The translations under genes and the position numbers were made by a program. Positions 1 to 5,619 of a stretch of DNA of 9,193 nucleotides are shown here, piece after piece; the stretch's first letter is position 1, and every line of letters begins with the position of its first letter. This DNA comes from Bdellovibrionaceae bacterium UBA2339 (GTDB lineage Bacteria > Bdellovibrionota > Bdellovibrionia > Bdellovibrionales > JAMPXM01): contig DDUL01000063.1 in the NCBI GenBank assembly GCA_002344785.1, positions 1-9,193 on the forward strand, written 5' to 3'. The notes under the pieces are model-generated. The model saw only the letters and a list, made by a program, of their open reading frames with translations. It did no database searches and was not told the origin of the DNA.

Positions 1-822
1 CGCGCGCAAATCCAATTTCTGAGCTGGAACTCCGCCCCAAGTTTCTCCGTCGGGCACGACGGTCTTGGGCATGACCACGGAGTGCGGAAGAATCTTCGCA
101 CCCTTACCGATCTTTGCTCCACCCATCACACTGGCTTTGAGTCCAATGGTTGCGCCATCGCCGATTTCCACGGGTGCCAACACCAAGTAGCCGCCCTGAC
201 CGTAGTGAGCGACGATGGTCACACTTCCACCTAGCGTGACCTTTTCACCAATGCGGATGAGGCTCGGGTCCGAGATCGCCGTGGTGTTGATCACCGCTCC
301 GTCGCCGATCTTCATACCCATCATTTTATAAAACACATGTGCGAGCGGTGAAGGCGTGAACAGCTCAAGCACGGTGTAACGAAGCATGTAGGTGATGCCG
401 TTGTGAATGTACCAACGAATGGCCTCGAGCGAGTAGTAAGGCCCGCGCCATGGCTTCAATCCACCGCCGAGCAACAGCATGAAGACTCGATTGGTTGCCG
501 GCAGAATGAAAATCATCATGACGCCCGTCAAAAAAATCGCGCCGACGACGGCACTGCCGATCGCCCAAGATCTGGCCCAAGCCGACCAGCCCATGCTCCC
601 AGCTGACGCCCAACTCACAAGATAAACACCAGGAGCCACTGACAATCCCAAAATGCCAGATCCCAAAACATACAGAGGCAAAATCATCATCAGATGCAAC
701 AGCGTTTTGAATCGGCGCAGCGCGGACTCGAACAGCCCACCCAAGCCACCGCGCTGGCTTCCCGAAGGATCGACAAACTTATAATTCTTCGAATCGCCCG
801 GAGTCGGAGTGGTGTCTGACAC
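1..822 (-). CDS. Membrane-anchored left-handed beta-helix (hexapeptide-repeat) protein, Pls/PosA C-terminal-like, partial
   Basis: Only the first 274 residues are inside the window; the reading frame is still open at the left edge. The start is a GTG at 822-820, preceded by GAGG eight bases upstream, with an in-frame TAG further up. Two hydrophobic segments are visible at about residues 42-70 and 87-119, so the protein is probably in the inner membrane. A motif GPYYSLEAIRWYIHNG (127-142) follows, then hexapeptide-type repeats from about 170 (IGDGAVI, IGEKVTL, IGDGATIG, IGKGAKI) ending in a GGVPAQ turn. This arrangement resembles the membrane/beta-helix C-terminal part of Pls/PosA-type non-ribosomal peptide synthetases (epsilon-polylysine synthetase family), but there is no adenylation or carrier domain before it. 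It may be a stand-alone acyltransferase-like or peptide-ligating membrane module. The substrate is unknown. It is divergent from the TrmB-like gene. Confidence 0.7.
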   Translation of the reverse strand, partial: MSDTTPTPGDSKNYKFVDPSGSQRGGLGGLFESALRRFKTLLHLMMILPLYVLGSGILGLSVAPGVYLVSWASAGSMGWSAWARSWAIGSAVVGAIFLTGVMMIFILPATNRVFMLLLGGGLKPWRGPYYSLEAIRWYIHNGITYMLRYTVLELFTPSPLAHVFYKMMGMKIGDGAVINTTAISDPSLIRIGEKVTLGGSVTIVAHYGQGGYLVLAPVEIGDGATIGLKASVMGGAKIGKGAKILPHSVVMPKTVVPDGETWGGVPAQKLDLRA

Positions 823-875
823 GTTGAAGGCCTCGTCTTTCTCACTCTATCAAAGATGAAAATCCCCCAGGCGGC

Positions 876-904
876 AAGATAAGAGCGAGACCACAGTCTC
901 GCAA
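876..904 (-). promoter_or_regulatory. Candidate sigma-70-type promoter for the beta-helix gene
   Basis: Read on the minus strand, TTGCGA (904-899) and TATCTT (881-876) are separated by exactly 17 bases. Each box matches the TTGACA/TATAAT consensus at four of six positions. Transcription would start near 869, giving a leader of about 47 bases before the GTG at 822. This is inferred from the boxes alone. Confidence 0.3.
885..902. repeat. Perfect 7-bp inverted repeat, possible operator
   Basis: GCGAGAC (885-891) and GTCTCGC (896-902) flank a four-base CACA loop. The palindrome fills most of the spacer between the candidate -35 and -10 boxes of the leftward gene and touches the -35 box. It could be a repressor site or a hairpin. 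It has no T-tract, so it is not a classical terminator. Confidence 0.35.
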
Positions 905-985
905 ATTGGAAAGTCGCGGCGACTCCTCCTTAGCCGAGGGCGCCCGCCTTGACCACTGCGAGCTTTCAGGGCCAAGTGAAGCTGT

Positions 986-1690
986 ATGAAGCCTGAAAGC
1001 TGCTTCAAAATTGACCGAAACTCCATCGCCGCTCATCCCCGTGAGTTTCGCGCTCCATCGGCGATCGCGATGAATCGAGCTCAAGCTCGCGAGCGAAGCA
1101 TCGGACAAGCTTGGGAAGAGTTGCGACTTTTACCCGAACTCGAACTTGAGATCGGGTGCGGTGTCGGTTGGCATAGCCTGCATCGAGCCATGACATTAGC
1201 CCGCGAAGGTCGAAGCTCGCGAGGCGTGGTCGCCATCGAGCGCACACGCGAAAAGTTCGACGCGTTTGCGCGGCGCTTGGCGCAGCACTCTGTCCACCAA
1301 GTGCCGAACCTCACAGGCGTTCACGCCGATGCTCGGCTTTGGTGCGCTCGAGAAGTGACCAAGCCGATCTTTGATCAGGTTTGGATTCTGTATCCCAATC
1401 CCGAGCCTGGCCGACCGCAACGGAATTGGTTGCGCGAGCCCTTCTTCTCTCATCTGACAAGAATCGTGAAGCCCGGCGGTCGCCTCACCTTGGCGACGAA
1501 TTCCGAAAACTACTTCACGCACTCGTGTGACGCCCATGAACATTGGCGGAGAAGTTGGGAAATGCAGCGATCAAGAAGTTGGTCGAAGGCGACCGAACCG
1601 AAGTTCCAAGTACGAACTCATTTTGAGAGAAAATATTTCGAGCGCGGTGAGAACTTGTTTGAACTTGAACTCATCCGCCTGCCACCCTGA
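986..1690 (+). CDS. TrmB-like SAM-dependent methyltransferase (tRNA guanine-N7 methyltransferase family)
   Basis: A 234-residue class I methyltransferase. The SAM-binding motif is LEIGCGVGWH (54-63), the acidic residue ending strand 2 is in AIERTREK (E85), and the HADAR motif (113-117) supplies the next acidic position. QVWILYPNPEPGRPQRNW (131-148) sits where TrmB proteins have the PDPWPK-type active-site loop, then KPGGRLTLATNSENY (162-176) and a C-terminal THFERKYFERGENLFELEL-type segment (211-229), which parallels the TrmB ending. TrmB makes m7G46 in the tRNA variable loop. Here the basic RHHKRR-like stretch after the active-site loop is largely absent, so the gene may belong to a TrmB-like subgroup with another substrate. 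The upstream Shine-Dalgarno sequence is weak; an in-frame ATG at 1070 would be an alternative start but would remove residues that look family-like. It lies 75 bases before the oxygenase gene. Confidence 0.75.
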   Translation: MKPESCFKIDRNSIAAHPREFRAPSAIAMNRAQARERSIGQAWEELRLLPELELEIGCGVGWHSLHRAMTLAREGRSSRGVVAIERTREKFDAFARRLAQHSVHQVPNLTGVHADARLWCAREVTKPIFDQVWILYPNPEPGRPQRNWLREPFFSHLTRIVKPGGRLTLATNSENYFTHSCDAHEHWRRSWEMQRSRSWSKATEPKFQVRTHFERKYFERGENLFELELIRLPP

Positions 1691-1712
1691 GACGACGAAC
1701 ACATTTGAAATT

Positions 1713-1736
1713 GGGCTCGCCGCGATCGGCGCGCCC
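1713..1736. repeat. GC-rich inverted repeat between the methyltransferase and oxygenase genes
   Basis: GGGCTCGCCG (1713-1722) and CGGCGCGCCC (1727-1736) can pair over ten positions with one mismatch around a CGAT loop. No run of T follows, so it is not an intrinsic terminator in the usual form. It could stabilise an mRNA end or attenuate read-through between the two genes. Confidence 0.3.
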
Positions 1737-1765
1737 CATGCGCCCAAAGTCACAAAGGAATCCCC

Positions 1766-2677
1766 ATGGCCTCTCATCTCATCGTCGATGGTTTCTGCTC
1801 CAAAGCCACGCAGCTTCGTCAGCGTTTCGAAGACGTCATGGCCGAGCCCGAAGCGCCTCGATCCGCGGACCGATTTGCATGGGATTGGTGGCACGTTCCG
1901 AATCGCTACACGCATCTTCGCACGCCAGCGGCGCGATTCTTTTCTCCCGAACTCATAGGTAGTTTTCGCTCGGAACTTCAGGAATGGGGCCGGCGCGAGT
2001 TAGGATGTGGCGAGATCTCGCCGATTTGGCTCAGTCTCTATGTCGACGGCTGTGAACAAAATTGGCATGCTGATCACCCTCACGGACCTTGGGCCTTTGT
2101 CTACTCGCTCACACCCAAGCCGGGAGCATTCCGCGGTGGTGAGACGCAGCTCCTTCGTCCCGAAGTGCTTTCACGATGGTCGTTCGCCGCACAGGGCGAG
2201 TTTCACGCCGATGCGATCGTCGATAAAATTTCACCAAAATTTTCCCGACTCATCACTTTTGATCCGCGAATCCCCCACGGCGTCAGTCGCGTCGAAGGCA
2301 CTCGCGATCCTTTGCTCGGTCGACTGGTGTTACATGGCTGGTTCACACCTCCGAAGATTCACATCGACGGCGCGCTTAAGCCTGGGCAACTTCGTGAATT
2401 CCTCAAGCAGCTCGACGGCGAAGTCTTCAAGCTCATCCAAGACGAGACCCAGACCTGGGGAAGCAGCGGTCACGCCGCATTTCGACTTCGTATTTTGGCC
2501 TCAGGGAAAGTTCAATCGCTCGAGTCCCTCGCCGATAGTCTTCGAGCGCCAACTCCGGACCAAGAACTTCGCGATCGCAAGAACTTGAAGGCCGCTATGA
2601 AACGCCTCGCCAGTCGCGTGCGATTTCCGGCCTGCCCCCGCGCAAGCACGCTGACTCTTCCGCTCAATTTCGAGTGA
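1766..2677 (+). CDS. 2-oxoglutarate/Fe(II)-dependent oxygenase with TonB/AgmX-like C-terminal tail
   Basis: A 303-residue protein starting at ATG 1766, with AAGGA at 1755-1759 as ribosome binding site. Residues about 1-193 form a prolyl-4-hydroxylase-type 2OG-Fe(II) oxygenase: the iron ligands are H101 and D103 in NWHADHPHGPW and H171 in RIPHGVSR, and R186 in GRLVLHGWF is the likely 2-oxoglutarate anchor. FRGGET (122-127) is the typical loop between strands. Such enzymes hydroxylate protein, amino-acid, nucleic-acid or small-molecule substrates; the substrate here cannot be read from sequence. Residues about 236-303 look different: AAFRLRILASGKVQSLE, a helical stretch, then RVRFPACPRASTLTLPLNFE. 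This pattern (GKV, RFP, alternating strand ending in P-x-F) resembles the C-terminal domain of TonB and of myxobacterial AgmX-type proteins. No signal peptide is visible, so the protein is probably cytoplasmic, odd for a TonB-like domain. It converges on the YD-repeat gene 32 bases away. Confidence 0.8.
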   Translation: MASHLIVDGFCSKATQLRQRFEDVMAEPEAPRSADRFAWDWWHVPNRYTHLRTPAARFFSPELIGSFRSELQEWGRRELGCGEISPIWLSLYVDGCEQNWHADHPHGPWAFVYSLTPKPGAFRGGETQLLRPEVLSRWSFAAQGEFHADAIVDKISPKFSRLITFDPRIPHGVSRVEGTRDPLLGRLVLHGWFTPPKIHIDGALKPGQLREFLKQLDGEVFKLIQDETQTWGSSGHAAFRLRILASGKVQSLESLADSLRAPTPDQELRDRKNLKAAMKRLASRVRFPACPRASTLTLPLNFE

Positions 2678-2705
2678 TTGGCTCGACTTGCGCCGCTCAA
2701 TTTCG
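2660..2705. repeat. 13-bp direct repeat across the end of the oxygenase gene
   Basis: CCGCTCAATTTCG occurs at 2660-2672, inside the last codons of the oxygenase, and again at 2693-2705, in the gap before the stop codon of the converging YD-repeat gene. Similarity extends a few bases further (AGTGATT versus GCGATT). The offset is 33 bases. It probably records a short duplication; no function is implied. Confidence 0.6.
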
Positions 2706-2709
2706 GCGA

Positions 2710-4158
2710 TTACTCATAGCGAGGACGTTGGTCCTCAAAGTCGATGATCTGAATCCACTTCTCATATTCTTCAAGTAGCCGATCGCGCTCCACTTCCAAT
2801 CCCGACTGCGCGCGGTCAAACAACACACGAACTTGCTTGGTGCCCGACAATTCCGTCAAACTCCGACCCGCGCCTGTCGAATCTCGCTCGATCACCAATA
2901 CGCGCTGCTTTTTCATCGAGTCGGTGATCTCGATCCGAAGCGGTCGTCCCTCGTCATCAAAAGTGATCTCGGCGACTTCTTCGCCCGCACCAAAAGCGTC
3001 TTGGCGTTTGAACTTTCGCACATCGATGGGAGCAGGCGTGGCCAATGGCCTCGGCGTCGCCATGGCTCGAATCGGCAAAGCCGGAGTCTGAATCTGAATG
3101 CATTCACGATTCGATCTCAGCCCTTCGGGCTCGTAGATCACACGCGTACGACAGCGATCCGGCGACGAAAACGTCTGCACGCGGTAGCCTGTGTAGTCGA
3201 ATCGATAGCCCAGCTTCTCGCCTTCTTCGCGAAGGCCGACGAGGCGATCATGATTGTCAAAATCGTAGTTCTCCCAGCGATCGCCACGGGTCGCGGCTCG
3301 CAGATAGGTTTCTTGGGCGTAACTGGCACGGGCGACGCCGTCAGCATCGTGCAGCGATAGCAATCTCCCGTCCGCATCTCGCGCGAAACGAAAAATCATT
3401 TTGCCGGCTTGTCGCAAAGCGAGGATTCGACCAACACGATCGCGTTGAATCTCCCAACGCCGCTTATCCGTCGTCTCAAAACTCTCCAAGCGACCGCTGC
3501 GATCAAAGTGCGGGTAAGGCGCTTCGGTGAGTTGATAGCCGCCACCCGATTTTTTTAAAATGCGGGCCGGACTGACTTCCTCAACCCAAGCGCCCATGCG
3601 CTGGCGAAACACACGCACTCGGCCCATGCCGCATTCCACGTGATCAATTCGCGCCGGAATTTTTTGTGAGTTCAAATCATGAAGTTGAAGTTTGAGATCA
3701 AGATTCGAACACCAAGCCGGCCCAAACAATGAGTCCGGCGCAGCCTTCGGATCATGCCGCCTCTCCAACAGCACGGCGCGCGCGATCGGCCCCGGAAGCG
3801 GCACACTGAAATCATGTCGGACCAACTCCAGACTTCCCGACTCGCGTTTCGTTCCTTGTGGTTTTTCAGGTAGCACTAAAAACAGCGTGGCGGCAGCACC
3901 ATCGCCCACGACCAAGGCATTTTCTTTGGGCAATTCGCTGGGACTTGAAGGCGTCGGCGAAGGTTGAGGTGCGGCCGACTTCGCTTTCGTCGGCGATGCC
4001 GGCGGCTGGCGCGACTCTGCCGAGCTGACGAATCCGCACAATGCACTCAGAGTCAAAATGGCTGTCAGCGAGTGGGCTCGCAAGCCAATTCGCCGACCCG
4101 ATCGGCGCGCGTCGCTAATGTGGTTTGAACAGCTGATTTCAACTCGTGCTAGGGTCAC
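2710..4158 (-). CDS. Exported YD-repeat (Rhs-like) protein
   Basis: A protein of up to 482 residues, reading from GTG 4158 to TAA 2710. A hydrophobic signal-peptide core lies at about residues 30-46 (LTAILTLSALCGFVSSA) with likely cleavage after SSA (47), followed by a Pro/Ser/Ala-rich linker (about 50-78). SLFGPAWCSNLDLKL (143-157) resembles the start of Rhs/YD-repeat shells. Degenerate YD-type repeats follow: HFDRSGRLESFE (217-228), IQRDRVGRILALR (237-249), FARDADGRLLSLHD (258-271), YDFDNHDRLVGLR (298-310), ITFDDEGRPLRIEI (398-411). There is no Rhs core ending and no toxin tip, so this is a short exported shell-type protein rather than a full polymorphic toxin. The GTG has a poor ribosome site and a long basic leader; a TTG at 4083 (residue 26) would place the signal peptide right at the N-terminus and may be the true start. 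Role unknown; periplasmic or surface location inferred. Confidence 0.65.
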   Translation of the reverse strand: MTLARVEISCSNHISDARRSGRRIGLRAHSLTAILTLSALCGFVSSAESRQPPASPTKAKSAAPQPSPTPSSPSELPKENALVVGDGAAATLFLVLPEKPQGTKRESGSLELVRHDFSVPLPGPIARAVLLERRHDPKAAPDSLFGPAWCSNLDLKLQLHDLNSQKIPARIDHVECGMGRVRVFRQRMGAWVEEVSPARILKKSGGGYQLTEAPYPHFDRSGRLESFETTDKRRWEIQRDRVGRILALRQAGKMIFRFARDADGRLLSLHDADGVARASYAQETYLRAATRGDRWENYDFDNHDRLVGLREEGEKLGYRFDYTGYRVQTFSSPDRCRTRVIYEPEGLRSNRECIQIQTPALPIRAMATPRPLATPAPIDVRKFKRQDAFGAGEEVAEITFDDEGRPLRIEITDSMKKQRVLVIERDSTGAGRSLTELSGTKQVRVLFDRAQSGLEVERDRLLEEYEKWIQIIDFEDQRPRYE

Positions 4159-4164
4159 TTTCCC

Positions 4165-4172
4165 ATTATAAT
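4165..4172. promoter_or_regulatory. Palindromic -10 element (ATTATAAT) between divergent genes
   Basis: ATTATAAT is its own reverse complement, so a perfect TATAAT reads on both strands: 4167-4172 rightward toward msrA and 4170-4165 leftward toward the YD-repeat gene. Rightward transcription would begin near 4179, about 70 bases before the msrA start. Leftward it would begin near 4158, the position of the upstream GTG, which favours a downstream start for that gene. No good -35 box is visible 16-18 bases upstream on either strand. Confidence 0.45.
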
Positions 4173-4236
4173 GTCGAAGTTGAAGTTTCGCCCAGCAGAA
4201 TTCACGGCGAAAGTGCTTCGCCCTTCATGTCTTGGT

Positions 4237-4242
4237 AAGGAG
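4237..4242 (+). promoter_or_regulatory. Ribosome binding site that fixes the msrA start
   Basis: AAGGAG lies seven bases before ATG 4250. The longer in-frame reading from TTG 4232 would put this strong site inside the coding sequence, so the ATG at 4250 is preferred. Confidence 0.8.
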
Positions 4243-4249
4243 TCGCGAA

Positions 4250-4801
4250 ATGTCCTCGACCTCATCCCACTCAGGAACTCAGGCTACAGAATTGGCCACC
4301 TTCGCGGGCGGCTGCTTTTGGGGTATGGAAGAATTGTTTCGAGCCCTGCCAGGCGTGATCGACACTGAAGTGGGATACACGGGCGGTCAATTACCCCGTG
4401 CCACCTATAAGGACGTCAAAAAGGGCAACACAGGTCACGCAGAATCGATTCGCATTCAATTCGATCCTTCCCGAATCACCTATAAACAGCTTTTGGACTT
4501 CTTCTTTCGTATTCACAACCCAACGACCAAAGATCGCCAAGGCAATGACATCGGCACGCAGTATCGTTCGGCCATTTTCTTTCATAGCGAAGAGCAAGAG
4601 GCCGCAGCCGAAGACTTCATCGCTCGCGTCGATCAATCCGGTGCGTGGCCAGGACCTGTTGTCACTGAAGTTTGGCCCGTTGGCGATTTCTGGCCCGCCG
4701 AACCCGAGCATCAAGACTACTTGCAGAAGCACCCCGACGGTTACACCTGCCACTACGTACGCAAACTGCCCAGCTTCCTCACCGAGGACGAACAAGTTTG
4801 A
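4250..4801 (+). CDS. msrA: Peptide-methionine (S)-S-oxide reductase MsrA
   Basis: A 183-residue cytoplasmic enzyme that reduces the S epimer of methionine sulfoxide, free or in proteins, and so repairs oxidative damage using thioredoxin. The signature GGCFWG (20-25) carries the catalytic C22. The other active-site positions known from the family are present: VGYTGG (Y43), GHAE (E65), and GNDIGTQYRS (D100 and Y105). Near the C-terminus GYTCHYVRK gives C167, the likely resolving cysteine; only one such cysteine is seen. The length is normal for a single-domain MsrA with no MsrB fusion. Its stop codon overlaps the start of the rsmE-like gene, so the two are probably one transcript with coupled translation. 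The palindromic -10 element lies upstream. Confidence 0.97.
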   Translation: MSSTSSHSGTQATELATFAGGCFWGMEELFRALPGVIDTEVGYTGGQLPRATYKDVKKGNTGHAESIRIQFDPSRITYKQLLDFFFRIHNPTTKDRQGNDIGTQYRSAIFFHSEEQEAAAEDFIARVDQSGAWPGPVVTEVWPVGDFWPAEPEHQDYLQKHPDGYTCHYVRKLPSFLTEDEQV

Positions 4802-5619
4802 ACAGCATCTTACTGGAAGAGGCGGAGTGTACGGCGCTCCCCGACCAAGCCTCCGCACTTTTCACTTGGAGTTTGCGACGCGAAGATCGACGCGCGCGGC
4901 ATTTGCTCGAAGTCCTTAAGCTCGCACCCGGTCGCGAGTTCCACCTCGGCGTCATCGATCACAGCATCGGCCGCGGTGTCTGCACAATCGTGGATCAAGA
5001 TGCGATTCACGGAACCTACGCACCAACGAGAAGTGTCGCGACCGACACTCGCCTGACAAGTTCACCGCGACGAAGCCTCGTTCTCGGTCTTCCGAGGCCT
5101 AAGAGCCTGCGACGAGTTTTACGCATGGTGGGTAATCTCGGAGTCCATGAGCTACATCTCATCAACACCGCGCGCGTGGATAAATCTTATTGGGGCTCAC
5201 CATGGCTTGAATCCGAAGCTCTGCGCGCCGCTTTGATCGAAGGCCTCGAGATCGCCTGCCGTGCCGGCGCCACCTTGCCTGTTCTTCCCAAAGTTCACCA
5301 GCACCGGCTGTTTCGTCCCTTCGCTGAAGATCAACTTCCTGAGCTTCTGCACACCACTTCAAATCCATCTGATTCTGCTGAAGTTAGAAATGGAGTGAGC
5401 GGAATTGTTCTTCATCCAGGACCCATTCGAAGTGAACAAGAACGACGATTGCAAAGTTCAAAAGATTTGCTGATCGCCTTGGGGCCTGAAGGCGGCTTTG
5501 TCGACTTTGAACTCGAGCTTTTCCAAAAGGCGGGACTTGAAGCTTGGAGCTTTGGTGAACGCTGTTGGTCGGTCGAGGTCGCCGTGCCTTACGCGATGGC
5601 GTACTTTAGCCCGACGTGA
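4798..5619 (+). CDS. rsmE: RsmE-like 16S rRNA (uracil1498-N3)-methyltransferase
   Basis: A 273-residue SPOUT-class methyltransferase. RsmE methylates N3 of U1498 in helix 44 of 16S rRNA near the decoding centre. The N-terminal PUA-like part covers about residues 23-68 (RREDRRARHLLEVLKLAPG and following strands). The SPOUT domain begins near 93 (LVLGLPRPKSLRRVLRMVGNLGV, with the usual PK and LGV positions), continues through ARVDKSYW and EIACRAGATLPVLP (151-164), and has the knot motif LIALGPEGGF (225-234). The closing motif, normally RILR-x-ETA, reads ERCWSVEVAVPYAMA (254-268), so the second arginine and the threonine are replaced. The chosen start is TTG 4798, which forms a TTGA overlap with the msrA stop and has GAGGA nine bases upstream; the frame is open further back but only over msrA. 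The 3' end overlaps the converging YiiX-like gene by 14 bases. Confidence 0.85.
   Translation: MNSILLEEAECTALPDQASALFTWSLRREDRRARHLLEVLKLAPGREFHLGVIDHSIGRGVCTIVDQDAIHGTYAPTRSVATDTRLTSSPRRSLVLGLPRPKSLRRVLRMVGNLGVHELHLINTARVDKSYWGSPWLESEALRAALIEGLEIACRAGATLPVLPKVHQHRLFRPFAEDQLPELLHTTSNPSDSAEVRNGVSGIVLHPGPIRSEQERRLQSSKDLLIALGPEGGFVDFELELFQKAGLEAWSFGERCWSVEVAVPYAMAYFSPT

Noticed and set aside
949..977. TTGACC at 949 as a -35 box for the methyltransferase gene
   Set aside because: No acceptable -10 hexamer lies 16-18 bases downstream.
842..1108. An 88-codon minus-strand open frame across the first divergent spacer
   Set aside because: It overlaps the methyltransferase start antisense, has no ribosome site I can identify, and has no recognisable protein pattern.
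2691..2708. Small hairpin CGCCG/CGGCG between the oxygenase and YD-repeat genes as a bidirectional terminator
   Set aside because: The stem is only five pairs with an eight-base loop and no T-tract on either side.
3681..4188. Identical 13-mer GAAGTTGAAGTTT at 3681-3693 and 4176-4188
   Set aside because: It is a low-complexity word, the flanks do not match, and the positions suggest no shared role.
4232..4249. TTG start for msrA six codons upstream
   Set aside because: It would put the AAGGAG ribosome site inside the gene; ATG 4250 is correctly spaced from it.
4672..4797. Upstream extension of the rsmE frame over msrA
   Set aside because: The added residues are Arg/Leu-rich, unlike RsmE, and lie inside the highly conserved msrA coding sequence. 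The TTG at 4798 has a ribosome site and a coupled overlap.
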